From NCBI GenBank assembly GCA_963555775.3, contig CAUVWY020000010.1, positions 806,001-870,000 on the forward strand: a stretch of DNA of 64,000 nt, in the 5' to 3' direction. The stretch is from JAJEDW01 sp963555775 (GTDB lineage Bacteria > Acidobacteriota > Terriglobia > 20CM-2-55-15). Both the position numbers and the translations under genes were made by a program. Of this stretch, positions 8,860-17,127 are shown piece after piece; within the stretch, counting starts at the first letter, position 1, and each line of letters starts with the position of its first letter. Below the pieces are notes generated by a model, which ran no database searches, was not told the origin of the DNA, and saw only the letters and a list, made by a program, of their open reading frames with translations.

Positions 8860-9095
8860 TAGCCCGCCTTTCTCACGGGTTTTCGTCGCGAAGAGTCGGA
8901 GGCGCCGTCAGAGCAAGGCGCGCGCCCGGAGGGCACCGGAGGCGTACTTGACGGTACGTCGAGGAGCCCGACCGCGCTTGATCCGGCGCGAGGAACGCGC
9001 CGCTACGCGCCCGGCGCGAGGAACGCGCCGTAGAACGCAGCACTGGCGGATGGATCCGGCGCTGTAGCAGACAACTCGTGAGAAAGGCGGGTTAG
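8860..9095 (+). mobile_element. MITE-like element, copy B
   Basis: A 236-bp non-coding element with terminal inverted repeats TAGCCCGCCTTTCTCACGGG and CTCGTGAGAAAGGCGGGTTA. It contains two hairpin units and the same conserved core as copies A and C. It lies between the start of panB and the rho-independent terminator at 9099-9125. No coding capacity is evident. Copy number differences in the internal hairpin units among A, B and C look like tandem-repeat expansion or contraction. Confidence 0.7.
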
Positions 9096-9098
9096 ACC

Positions 9099-9125
9099 AA
9101 AAAGGCGCCGCCCCGCGGCGGCGCC
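9099..9125 (-). terminator. Rho-independent terminator
   Basis: On the minus strand a 9-bp GC stem (GGCGCCGCC with GGCGGCGCC, loop GCGG) is followed by a run of five T. It lies 33 bp beyond the TAG stop at 9158 of the beta-propeller fragment, so it is probably the original terminator of that now-decayed gene. Confidence 0.75.
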
Positions 9126-9157
9126 TTCATCCCTGGATTCATCGGTGAGAGACGACT

Positions 9158-9283
9158 CTATTCCTCGCTGAGCATGATCACCGCGTTGCGTTTCGGAGAC
9201 TCGCCCACCGGGACGCGGGCAATCTCGATATAGGTCTCCATGTCGATGATCGAAACGTTGTTGTCGATCGCGTTCGAGACCGC
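9158..9283 (-). pseudogene. YVTN-type beta-propeller protein, 3' remnant
   Basis: About 42 codons in a frame different from the permease fragment upstream encode 'NNVSIIDMETYIEIARVPVG' followed by 'ESPKRNAVIMLSEE' and a stop. The 'VS.ID..T...IARvPVG..PkRna' pattern is typical of the last blade of YVTN-family beta-propeller proteins. The frame breaks near 9284, where permease sequence begins, so this is a deletion fusion of two unrelated genes. Confidence 0.55.
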
Positions 9284-10240
9284 CGCACACGATGCCCGTC
9301 ACGACCGACAGCGCCAGTGTGTAGCGTATGACCCATCCGTCGACTGTAACTGACTGCAGCCCGGGTACTGCCGAAATCCACCACCTCTGGATCGCGACGA
9401 TCGCGCTCGACGCCAGTACCAGACCGACGGCGCCGCCAGCCAGCCCCAGGATGATGCTCTCGGTTAGATACTGCCGAATAACATGCATCCGATTTGCGCC
9501 GACCGCCATCCGTACTGCAACTTCTCTCCGGCGAACGTCGTGCCGCGCCAACCACAGGTTGGCGGCGTTCGCGACAGCGACCAGCAGAACGAAGGCGGCC
9601 GCACCCCCGAGCACTGCAAGCGCGCGGCGAGCACCACCGAGCCAACGATCATGCAAGGTGACGATTCGGACGACGGAATCGTCTCCCATGCGGGCCGGGG
9701 AATCGATCACGGTTGCCGCATGGATCGCGTCGATTTCAGCCTCGGCCTGCGTCACAGTCACGCCTTCCCTGATTCTTGCGATCACGCTCCCTGACATGAC
9801 TGGAATACCGTCCACCAGTCGGACCATCATCGGACCTGGCCTTGATGGGGCGGGCTGAATGGAGATGTACAGGCGGGGCTCGGGGGTATCGCCGCGAACA
9901 GCCAGAAGCACGAGTCGATAGTTCGGCTCAAGAATACCCGCGATATTGAATGAACGTCCGTCCAGATTCAGCGTCCGCCCGAGCCATCTCGAGTCGCCGC
10001 TCAGGATTTGGTCGAAGGAATCGAATGTCACGACAAGAGAATCGCGATCACCCGACGCAAATAGTCGACCGAAAGCCGCGCTTGCACCTGTGATCGCCCA
10101 GAAGTCGCCGGCGATCTCCATGACCGACTCCTGACGCACGACACCCGGCGCCGTCACCGCGTACGCTTGCGGCGCATACGCCGCCATTGCCTCGAAACTG
10201 ACGGCCCGGTCACGCCACGCTGCGAAATCGAAGAGGTCGA
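9284..10240 (-). pseudogene. ADOP/MacB-type ABC transporter permease fragment
   Basis: About 320 codons of an FtsX/MacB-like permease, with both ends missing. It starts at 'VDLFDFAAWRDRAVSFEAMA' (the 'F.DWR..S.SFE.mAa' periplasmic-domain motif) and includes 'FGRLFASGD' and 'IAGILEP'. Transmembrane segments follow ('AVLGGAAAFVLLVAVANAAN', 'RRREVAVRMAVGANR', 'ESIILGLAGGAVGLVLAS'), ending at 'SVVTGIVCG'. This is the first FtsX domain of a duplicated orphan permease (ADOP), a family especially expanded in Acidobacteriota. The 5' end is fused to a transposase relic and the 3' end to a propeller fragment, so it is non-functional. Confidence 0.75.
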
Positions 10241-10370
10241 CGGGTGGATCAAGGAAGTGCTCGGCTTCCGCCGATTCAGCCTGCGCGGCCTGAACATGGT
10301 CCAGGGCGAGTGGAACTTGGTGTGTCTGGCATTGAACGTCAAGCGGTTGCAGGGGCTTCAGGCAGCCTGA
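10222..10370 (+). pseudogene. Transposase C-terminal relic (DDE, IS5/IS1182-like)
   Basis: Plus-strand codons ending in TGA at 10368 encode 'EVDGWIKEVLGFRRFSLRGL' followed by 'NMVQGEWNLVCLALNVKRL'. The 'E..FGWiK...G.RR...RGL..v..ew.L...A.NlkRl' pattern is the conserved C terminus of DDE_Tnp_1-type transposases. Its 5' side overlaps the broken end of the permease fragment, which marks an old insertion and deletion breakpoint near 10225-10240. Confidence 0.6.
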
Positions 10371-10538
10371 TGACAGGGATACCGCCCGCAAATCAGGCCG
10401 AACGACGGCCGATTCAAGCACCCGTGGCGCACCCAGCGGCGCCTCGTCGTCCAAAACGCCCACCCCGGTCACCGATATCGATCGATCGCTATCTCGCGAA
10501 ATTCGCCAAGTCGCAAATCAACCTACGGCACAGGCTCC

Positions 10539-10720
10539 TAGGCCGCCTTTCTCACGGGTTTTCGTCGCGAAGAGTCGGAGACGCCGTCAGAGCAAGGCGC
10601 GCGCCCGGAGGGCACCGGAGGCGTACTTGACGGTACGTCGAGGAGCCCGACGAAGCGGAACGCAGCACTGGCGGATGGATCCGGCGCTGTAGCAGACAAC
10701 TCGTGAGTAATGCGGGCTAG
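10539..10720 (+). mobile_element. MITE-like element, copy C
   Basis: A 182-bp element with ends TAGGCCGCCTTTCTCACGGG and CTCGTGAGTAATGCGGGCTA, the same orientation as copy B. It keeps the core block but has lost the internal hairpin units, which accounts for most of its shorter length. Confidence 0.7.
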
Positions 10721-11368
10721 GTTGCGTTCGCGGATCGGCGCAAATGAGTTCCGGTTTTCGCTACATGGATTCGAGCAGTAGCCGTTGCTACTCCTGCGAG
10801 GCTCGGGCTGAGGCAGCAGCACGGGCGGCGCGAGAGCGGCGGCATCAAGCCGTGCACCAAGTACCGGTCCTTCGGCAGCAGGAAACTCACCTGGAACCGA
10901 AAACAGTTCCTGTGCAGAAGCAAAGTACATTGTTCGACTCACAGCACAGGAACGCGAGATCTGTCGAGAGACCTTCCGCAAGCTTGACGGCAGCAGCGGG
11001 AAGGTGCGCCGCGCTCGGATTCTCTCTTGAAGGCCGATGCGGACAGGCGAGCGTGGATCGACCAACAGGTCGCCGACGCCTTTTCGTCCAGAGATTCTCG
11101 ATTGGTTGGACGCCAGACGAAGTCTTTCTTGTCGGCCGGTCAAGCGGTAGACCACGTTGCGTCTCGATGCCGATCTCGTGGAATGGTTCAAGAGACACGC
11201 GCGGACGAGACTCCTGCAGGGATCGGCCATGACTGGGCACTCCTGTCGCGATTCGAAGACCTCGGAGTGCCGACCGCTCGCGGACAGCGGCGGGCGCCGC
11301 GGCGGATACGTCCGGGTGGCCCCCAAACGAAGGTGCCCGGCGTGTGTCAACGCCACTGCACCGACAGA
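10721..11368. other. Decayed region, possible BrnA-like remnant
   Basis: No intact gene is supportable in these 648 bases. A short plus-strand stretch around 11155-11210 encodes 'LRLDADLVEWFKRHARTR', which resembles the ribbon-helix-helix end of BrnA antitoxins ('iRLDaDvleWFk'), but the flanking frame is broken. Longer open frames elsewhere in the interval look random. Confidence 0.3.
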
Positions 11369-14300
11369 TCAGAACGGCATGCCCAGGCGGACGTAGTACT
11401 GCGGCCCGTCCCGGTCAACCAGCGGGAACGCGACACCGGCACGCAGCTGGAGTGGCGTCCGGTACAGGACGAGGAGGTCGGTGCTCGCCTCGAATCCCAC
11501 CGACGCCAGGGGGCGGAGCCTGGGACTTCCGTCTTCGGAAGATGACGCGTCGCCGCCCCACGCGTTGCCGCCGTCGAGGAAGGCGGATCCGAAGATGCGG
11601 TCGAGGTGCAGCGGCCACGCTCCGAGGCCGCGGTTGACGAGGGCCAGCGGCGCCCGTAACTCCACGGTGGTGGACCATGCATAACGTCCTGACCGCGTGG
11701 AGGTCCCGTAGCCCCGAACGGGAAAGAAAACCGAGACGCCCCCCAGCGAGGGAAGCCCCGCCAGTATCACTCCGTCGCCCGACGCGCCGCCCGACGCGAA
11801 GTAGCCGGTGTGCGCGCCCGGTCCGCGGGCCATCCCGCCGCTCGAGCGGATCGCCAGGACCGGGGCAGCGAAGCCCGGCAACGGCAACGGAACGTAGACC
11901 TGCAGCCGGCCAAGGAGATCGTCGGCGGAGAGATCGACGCCGCGGCGCCGGGCGAGGTGCTCCGGAACGTTCAGGTCGTCGCGAATCCGCGCGCGCAGAT
12001 ACAGTGCGGCGCCACGCGCGTTGCCCATCTGGAACGCATGCGACCGCGCGGTGGATACGCTGAACGAGACCGCGTACTCGCTCTGCAGGCTGCCGGGCCG
12101 CGCGAGGCGGTAGCCGTCGGTCAGTCGTAGTGCACCGTCCAGGACTTCCCGATCGCTCCGGACCAGCCCGGCCGAGAACTGGAGCGACGTAGACGTCCGG
12201 ACCCCGGGCCGATGAATCCGCACCGAGGTCGCCAGCCGCCGCTCCCGCTCCAGGACGAAGAAGGTCTCCGGCGAGCCGTCCGCCCCAGCCGGGCGCACCC
12301 TGATGCCGTGGGCGTCCCAACTCTGGGAGGCAGTCACCCCAATGGTCGGATTCCCCAGACCCCGATACTCGTAGGTGACGTCGCCCTCCCTCCGGCCGCC
12401 CGACGTGAAGACCTGGGCCCCGATATCGTAGAAATGCCGGCCGACCAGATCGATCCCTGACGTACGGCCTCCGACCGCGTAGCCGAGAACTTCGGTACGC
12501 GGCACCTGGACGTCCCCCACCGTAGCAGGCGCGGTCGCGGTCGGCGCCCTCAGCGCCGGCAACCAGTACCTCGGATACAGCGTCGACCACGGTGAGTACT
12601 CATGGACGGCGCTCTCCGCGCCGCCCGGTGGCGGGGTGGCAGTGACGCCGGCGCCTCCCGGTGTCGTGCCGCCAGGGTCCGCCGCCGCCGTGCCGCCGAC
12701 GTCGTGCGGCGCAGTGTCCCCGGCATCTCGCGCCGCAGCCACGACCTCGTCGAAGCGCGCCGCCGGCACAGGGGCCGGTGGGGCGGCATCCGGTGCGAAC
12801 GGGACCCGTTCCACCTCCCAGCCGTCGACGTGGTACCCGGAGAAGTAGAGCCACTCGCCGGCGGGATCGACGCTCGGAAACGCCGCGCCCGTCCGCACGT
12901 TCGTCAGCATGACGGGTGGGCCGGCGGCAGCGGTGTGCGGATCGATCTCCGCTCCCAGTACGTTCAGGATGCCGGTCCGATCGGACGACCACACCAGGTG
13001 GCGCCCATCCGCGCTCCAGTCCGGCGCGAGATCCAGTGCCCGGTCGCGTGTCACCTCGTGCACCACCCGGCCGTCCGCATCGAGTATGACGACGTCGTGC
13101 CGGCGCTCGGTCCAGCGGCTTGCGGCGACCCAGCGCCCGTCGGGCGAAACCGCGGGGTCGGCCCAGTAGGTACCGGTGGCGGGCGCCACGAGCGTCTCCG
13201 TCGCCCCGTTCCGGAGATCGATCCGCGCCAGTCCGTTGGTCCCTCCGCCTTCGGTCACCGCGACGACCCATGTCCCGTCGGGACCGGCCGACGGCGCCGT
13301 CAACCGGGCGCCTTCGGTCACCCGCCGCACCGACCCCTCGATGGTCGCGATGTACAGGTCACTGAACACCCGGTAGCGGTCCGTGTAGTCGCGCTGCGCG
13401 AAGACGATCTCGCCGTTCGGAAGCACGTCCAACGGGGTGCGGTTGTTCGTGCGCGCCACGGTGGACTGCTCGCCGCCGGCGGGAGAGATGACGACCAGAC
13501 TCGGATACGACCGCCCATCCGACCGCAGGTAGATCAGGGCGCTGCCGTCCGGCGACAACGTCGGATGCAGCCCGTAGCGGGCGTTGCGCGTCAGCGCCTC
13601 CGGCTCGCTGATCGGCCCGAGCTCGGCCAGGGCCGCATCGAGGCGCCTCACCCGCGCCCGCACCTCGTCCGTCCACGCCGCCCATTCGCTCGACAACGAG
13701 ACGCCGAACGCGCGACGACCGGCCGAGTTCAACCGCGGCAGCGGCAACTGGGCCGTCGGACGCACCACTCCCTCGACGAACGCGGCCATGCCGTCAACGC
13801 CGTGCTTGTCCAGCAGGTAGTCGAAGAAGAGCGACCCGTAGGCGTAGCGGCGGATACGGCCCGGCCACTGCGGCGAGTTGCCTCCTGCCTGCCCGATGCT
13901 CTCGAACCGGCCTTCGAGCGCCGCCGTGCGCAGCACCATCTCGTGGAATGTCCCGTGCACCCGACCGGCCTCGGTCAGCGCCGATTCGTACCAGGTCGCG
14001 AGCCCCTCGGTGACCCAGCGCGGTACGTAGGTGCCCGGAAAGTTGAGGAGCGTTCGCGCGCGCCCGAACAACGCGCGAACAATCCTGCCCATCGTCCCGC
14101 CGTAGTCGAGGTGGAATACGTGAGCCAGTTCGTGGATGATCAGCAGCTCGAGCCAGTCGTCGGAGTAGGCCAGCGCGAGATGGTCGGCGGGAGGGCGAGC
14201 GTAGAGCACGATCCGGTTCGACGGCCAGACCGTGGCGGAGCCGTTCGAGACGTCGACGTGGTCGCTCAGGACGATGTCGATCCGGCCGGACGGTCCCTCG

Positions 14301-14521
14301 CGGAACTGCGCGGTGAGTTCCCGATGGGCCCGTTCCGCCAGATTGCCCGCCCGCCTGCCCAGCGCTTCCAGATGCTCGGGAAAGGTGACGCGAAAGTGCT
14401 CGGTCTCGATCGCACGCCACGCTTCGTCCGGAGGAACCTGAGAAGCCGCCGGCGCGGCCGCCAGCAGACACACGAACGATGCGATTGGGATATAGGACGC
14501 GGGACGATGCAAGCGGTTCAC
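11369..14521 (-). CDS. Surface gluzincin peptidase with propeller and beta-barrel
   Basis: A 1050-aa exported protein with three parts. After a signal peptide (residues 1 to about 28) comes a peptidase MA-like domain with the zinc motif HELAH (H130, E131, H134) and the downstream Glu in 'WVTEGLATWYES' (E172), a gluzincin arrangement. Residues about 240-590 hold WD40/TolB-like propeller repeats ('PTLSPDGSALIYLRSDGRSY', 'PAVSPDGRWVAASRW', 'APDWSADGRHLVWSSDRTGI'). After a low-complexity Pro/Ala/Gly linker (about 600-650), the C-terminal 400 residues resemble an Omp85/BamA-type barrel and end in 'YYVRLGMPF', with the terminal aromatic typical of outer-membrane proteins. It probably works at the outer membrane. 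IS copy 1 sits 63 bp upstream of the start. Confidence 0.8.
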   Translation of the reverse strand: MNRLHRPASYIPIASFVCLLAAAPAASQVPPDEAWRAIETEHFRVTFPEHLEALGRRAGNLAERAHRELTAQFREGPSGRIDIVLSDHVDVSNGSATVWPSNRIVLYARPPADHLALAYSDDWLELLIIHELAHVFHLDYGGTMGRIVRALFGRARTLLNFPGTYVPRWVTEGLATWYESALTEAGRVHGTFHEMVLRTAALEGRFESIGQAGGNSPQWPGRIRRYAYGSLFFDYLLDKHGVDGMAAFVEGVVRPTAQLPLPRLNSAGRRAFGVSLSSEWAAWTDEVRARVRRLDAALAELGPISEPEALTRNARYGLHPTLSPDGSALIYLRSDGRSYPSLVVISPAGGEQSTVARTNNRTPLDVLPNGEIVFAQRDYTDRYRVFSDLYIATIEGSVRRVTEGARLTAPSAGPDGTWVVAVTEGGGTNGLARIDLRNGATETLVAPATGTYWADPAVSPDGRWVAASRWTERRHDVVILDADGRVVHEVTRDRALDLAPDWSADGRHLVWSSDRTGILNVLGAEIDPHTAAAGPPVMLTNVRTGAAFPSVDPAGEWLYFSGYHVDGWEVERVPFAPDAAPPAPVPAARFDEVVAAARDAGDTAPHDVGGTAAADPGGTTPGGAGVTATPPPGGAESAVHEYSPWSTLYPRYWLPALRAPTATAPATVGDVQVPRTEVLGYAVGGRTSGIDLVGRHFYDIGAQVFTSGGRREGDVTYEYRGLGNPTIGVTASQSWDAHGIRVRPAGADGSPETFFVLERERRLATSVRIHRPGVRTSTSLQFSAGLVRSDREVLDGALRLTDGYRLARPGSLQSEYAVSFSVSTARSHAFQMGNARGAALYLRARIRDDLNVPEHLARRRGVDLSADDLLGRLQVYVPLPLPGFAAPVLAIRSSGGMARGPGAHTGYFASGGASGDGVILAGLPSLGGVSVFFPVRGYGTSTRSGRYAWSTTVELRAPLALVNRGLGAWPLHLDRIFGSAFLDGGNAWGGDASSSEDGSPRLRPLASVGFEASTDLLVLYRTPLQLRAGVAFPLVDRDGPQYYVRLGMPF

Positions 14522-14600
14522 CTCACCGGCAGTCCGGCTTCTTCCACGTTACCACCGTTTGTTTGCGGGAGGGGGCGAACTCCTCACGGCAAATTTGTTC

Positions 14601-15332
14601 TCAGATGGAGCATGATGTGGGGAATGAATTTCGAGTCATTCTCAAGTAGTCGAAGACGAGACGGGTATTGAAAGAGAGTTTACGCATCGATTGGGCGATC
14701 GATTGAGCGGGTTTTTGAAAGGATTTGAGAATACCGACGGCAAAGCGTCGGAGGCGGGTGATGTTTTCCGGGCCGAAGCCGGTGCGGATTCGACTGCGGT
14801 CCTCATCGTAATTCCAGTCGATGATGTAATGGACGCTTTCGATACTCCAATGACCGCGATTGATGGCCAGCAAGCGTTCGGGGGAGGCCTCGCCGGGTGA
14901 GCGGCTCGTGATGCCCAGCGCGGTTTCACACGTGAGGGCGCCGGATTTCTTGTCGATGGATTCGCGCTCGATCCGAAAGACCTGGCCCAGGTGGGGAAAG
15001 TCGAGGTAGTGGTTGAGTTCGGCGCTACACCAAATGCGCCGGGTTTCGATGCGGCCATGATCGGGCGGGGTGACCTCGACAAAGTCGGGTTGTCCGCGGG
15101 TTTGGAACTGGAACGCGATATCGCGTTCCAGCGTCGGTTGGTTGCCTTTGACCGTGAAATGATAGTGCGCTCCCCGCTCGACCAAATAGCGCGCGATCGC
15201 GCGTTGGGTCAGCAGGGCATCGCCGGTGATGTCCTTGCCGGCGATGTCGCAGGTTTGAAGCAAGGGAACGGCCATGCCGATTTCGTTCGTGCGCTTGCGC
15301 TCCTCGCCGCCGGCTACAGGCAGGGTTCCCAC
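14601..15332 (-). CDS. ISAs1-type transposase, catalytic part (frame -1)
   Basis: This 243-codon frame carries the second half of an ISAs1 (H-repeat) DDE transposase: 'NEIGMAVPLLQTCDIAGKDI', 'TGDALLTQRAIARYLVE', 'YHFTVKGNQPTLERDI' and near the end 'NRGHWSIESVHYIIDWNYDE' with the catalytic Glu. It lacks the N-terminal domain and the first catalytic Asp, which lie in the frame ending at 15314. Its nominal GTG start falls exactly at the A7 run of the slippery site. It is therefore most likely made by -1 frameshifting from the upstream frame rather than initiated independently. Confidence 0.8.
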   Translation of the reverse strand: MGTLPVAGGEERKRTNEIGMAVPLLQTCDIAGKDITGDALLTQRAIARYLVERGAHYHFTVKGNQPTLERDIAFQFQTRGQPDFVEVTPPDHGRIETRRIWCSAELNHYLDFPHLGQVFRIERESIDKKSGALTCETALGITSRSPGEASPERLLAINRGHWSIESVHYIIDWNYDEDRSRIRTGFGPENITRLRRFAVGILKSFQKPAQSIAQSMRKLSFNTRLVFDYLRMTRNSFPTSCSI

Positions 15333-16405
15333 TTTTTTTGGGTGTAGCAGCGTTTCGACTCATGCCCGACCACGCTCATGATGTGGGTCTGACGCCCGTC
15401 CGAGTCGAGGGCGTTCTTCATCGTCTTGCCATCCATGGCCAGCGCATCGTCCGGGGCGCCCCACGCCCGATTCCACGCATTGAGCGCCCGGTCCAGCGCC
15501 CCCGGTTCAATCCGGACCAGACAATCCCGAATCACAAACTCGCTGGGAACCACATAGCGGCCGTTCTCCCGCCGGCAGCCAAAACGTTCGCGGGCTTTCT
15601 GCCCCAGGGCATCGGCCCAATCCGAGATGGCTTTATAGCCGTGCATGCCGCACAGCGTCGCGCCCGCCGCGATGCCCAGCACTGCCGACAATGGATGGCG
15701 CCGTCCCTGAGCGCGGCGCGGATCGGGAATGGTCTTGAAGCACTGGGGGAGTTGGCGCATCTGTGCGGCATTGAGCATGATCTTGGGGGCTCCGGTGAGT
15801 TGAAGATGTTCCCGGCCAGGGTGGGTCAGTTGCCCGCGCGCATCACGGCACAGGGGACGCACAAAGACAAGCTTCGGGGCATCGGCTTCGGCGCTGTAGC
15901 CGTCCCGGGTGCGCCGGTATCCCCGGGTCCGTCCCAGTTCCAACCAGTTCGACGCGCGATACACGCCACCATGGAAGCGCCGGGGATCCACAAACGTTTC
16001 CAGCAGCAGCAACCCATGACCGAACCGTTCGCGCCAATCCGACCCGGCCCGCCGCTCGGTCCGTGACAGCACTCGAGAGCCCACATTCGGCCGATTCCAG
16101 CCCGGCAGGATCAAAAAGCGACTGTTGTTCGCGATCAGTTTCAGCCGCCCATACTGCGAGCGGAAGTCCCATCCGATCCATCGATCCCGAACCCCGCACT
16201 TCAGCGCCGACGCCGACAGGCTCAGTTGCGCCACCCACTGCCCGCGCCATGTGGCCACGTACCAGACCGTCTCCCCGATCTTCGCCAGTGCGCCCAGATA
16301 ATGATGACGCTTCATCTGCTCTTGATACTGCCCTTCCTCGCTTCGCTCCACTGGCCGTACCCCGATCTCCGACAGTTCCTGGCTGGTCAATTTCGTCCTC
16401 TCCAT
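15314..16405 (-). CDS. DruA/DUF4338 domain fused to ISAs1 transposase N-terminus
   Basis: A 363-aa frame. Residues about 1-195 match the DUF4338 (Druantia DruA) domain: 'HHYLGALAKIGETVWYVA', 'SASALKCGVRDRWIGWD', 'NNSRFLILPGWNRPNVGSRV', 'LLLLETFVDPRRFHGGVYRA'. Residues about 218-363 are the ISAs1 N-terminal region ('IPDPRRAQGRRHPLSAVLGI', 'MDGKTMKNA' with the first catalytic Asp). The frame ends just after the heptamer A AAA AAG at about 15342-15348 on the minus strand. A -1 slip there joins it to the 14601-15332 frame and gives one protein of roughly 600 aa. The role of the DruA domain in transposition is unknown. Confidence 0.8.
   Translation of the reverse strand: MERTKLTSQELSEIGVRPVERSEEGQYQEQMKRHHYLGALAKIGETVWYVATWRGQWVAQLSLSASALKCGVRDRWIGWDFRSQYGRLKLIANNSRFLILPGWNRPNVGSRVLSRTERRAGSDWRERFGHGLLLLETFVDPRRFHGGVYRASNWLELGRTRGYRRTRDGYSAEADAPKLVFVRPLCRDARGQLTHPGREHLQLTGAPKIMLNAAQMRQLPQCFKTIPDPRRAQGRRHPLSAVLGIAAGATLCGMHGYKAISDWADALGQKARERFGCRRENGRYVVPSEFVIRDCLVRIEPGALDRALNAWNRAWGAPDDALAMDGKTMKNALDSDGRQTHIMSVVGHESKRCYTQKKWEPCL
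15340..15350 (-). promoter_or_regulatory. A AAA AAG slippery site for -1 frameshift
   Basis: On the minus strand the zero-frame codons CAA AAA AAG form the heptamer A AAA AAG, a known efficient bacterial -1 slip site. Slipping there reads on into GTG GGA ACC, the start of the catalytic frame. The site is identical in copy 2, which favours programmed frameshifting over a sequencing error. Confidence 0.7.
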
Positions 16406-16645
16406 TCAGCGTTTTATACAGGAATCTCCTCGCTATGTCCAGCTTGTCAGGTTAAACCACTGAATTCTCGGACGTTCACTGGAAGGACAAATTCACCCTG
16501 GCGAACTCCTACGCTAAGGTTAGACACGTGCCCCGCCGGCGTCGAGGTTGCTGCACTGCGGTTCAGGTGGCGAGGCCCTTCTCGCCCTGCTCGCGCAACT
16601 GTCCCCGCAGCCCGACGTATCTGTAGAGCGTCACGGGCCTGATAC

Positions 16646-16906
16646 CGTGCGGACAGCATCGAGTTCAAGCGCCAAGTAGCGCAGGAGTTCCTCGGCGGCG
16701 AGAGCCTGAACGGATTGGCCCGGCGCCACGAGGTTTCGCGGAACCTCATCCGGGAGTGGGGGGCGCCGTACCATCCGGATTCATCTATGTCGCGCTTGTC
16801 CTCGACGCCTCGTCGCGCCACGTTTTCGGCTATGCGATCGGTCGGAACATCGACCGACGACTCGCCGTGGCACCGCTCAAGGCCGCGATCGCCTCACGCC
16901 GGATCA
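16646..16906 (+). pseudogene. IS3-type transposase relic
   Basis: Plus-strand codons give 'SIEFKRQVAQEFLGGESLNG' then 'LARRHEVSRNLIREW', the helix-turn-helix of IS3-type OrfA. After a frame change comes 'FIYVALVLDASSRHVFGYAI' and 'GRNIDRRLAVAPLKAAIA', the rve/DDE core of OrfB. The two halves are joined by an internal deletion and neither is complete. The fragment runs into a piece of the GGATCAAGCGC hairpin-repeat family near 16900. Bases 16907-17127 hold two diverged direct repeats of about 42 bp and no gene. Confidence 0.65.
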
Positions 16907-17127
16907 AGCGCGGGGCCTGAAAGTTTCTGACCGAATAGTAAGTAAGCGCGGACGATGTCGGGGCGGTGCCGGGGAAGAAGAGCGGGCGCGGCGCGTGGAC
17001 ACGCGCCGAAGAAGAGATGCCTGCATCCGGGTTGCCCATATCGGGAAGAGTCAGCCTTCAGGGGGCGTGCCTGGAAGATTCTCGACTGAATCGAAAGAAA
17101 GCGCAGTCAACGCGGGGAAAATACGGG

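Larger units (their letters stand above)
14585..16500 (-). mobile_element. DruA-ISAs1 insertion sequence, copy 1
   Basis: A 1916-bp element with imperfect terminal inverted repeats (CACGGCAAATTTGTTC at the left; the complement of the right end is CAGGGTGAATTTGTCC). It is flanked by a perfect 10-bp target duplication, GCGAACTCCT, at 14575-14584 and 16501-16510. It encodes a two-frame transposase on the minus strand. Copy 2 at 22395-24310 has identical length and roughly a dozen single-base differences, so transposition is recent. Confidence 0.93.

Noticed and set aside
12602..14671. A 689-codon plus-strand open frame
   Set aside because: It is a shadow of the surface peptidase gene, Arg/Pro-rich, and runs into the IS end.
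15314..15350. Frame break in the transposase as a sequencing error or pseudogene mutation
   Set aside because: The same A7 run and frame change occur in both copies and form a classic A AAA AAG slip site, although read-level confirmation was not possible.
14585..16500. Druantia phage-defence system, suggested by the DruA domain
   Set aside because: The domain is inside a transposase with terminal repeats and target duplications in two copies; no druB-E partners are present.
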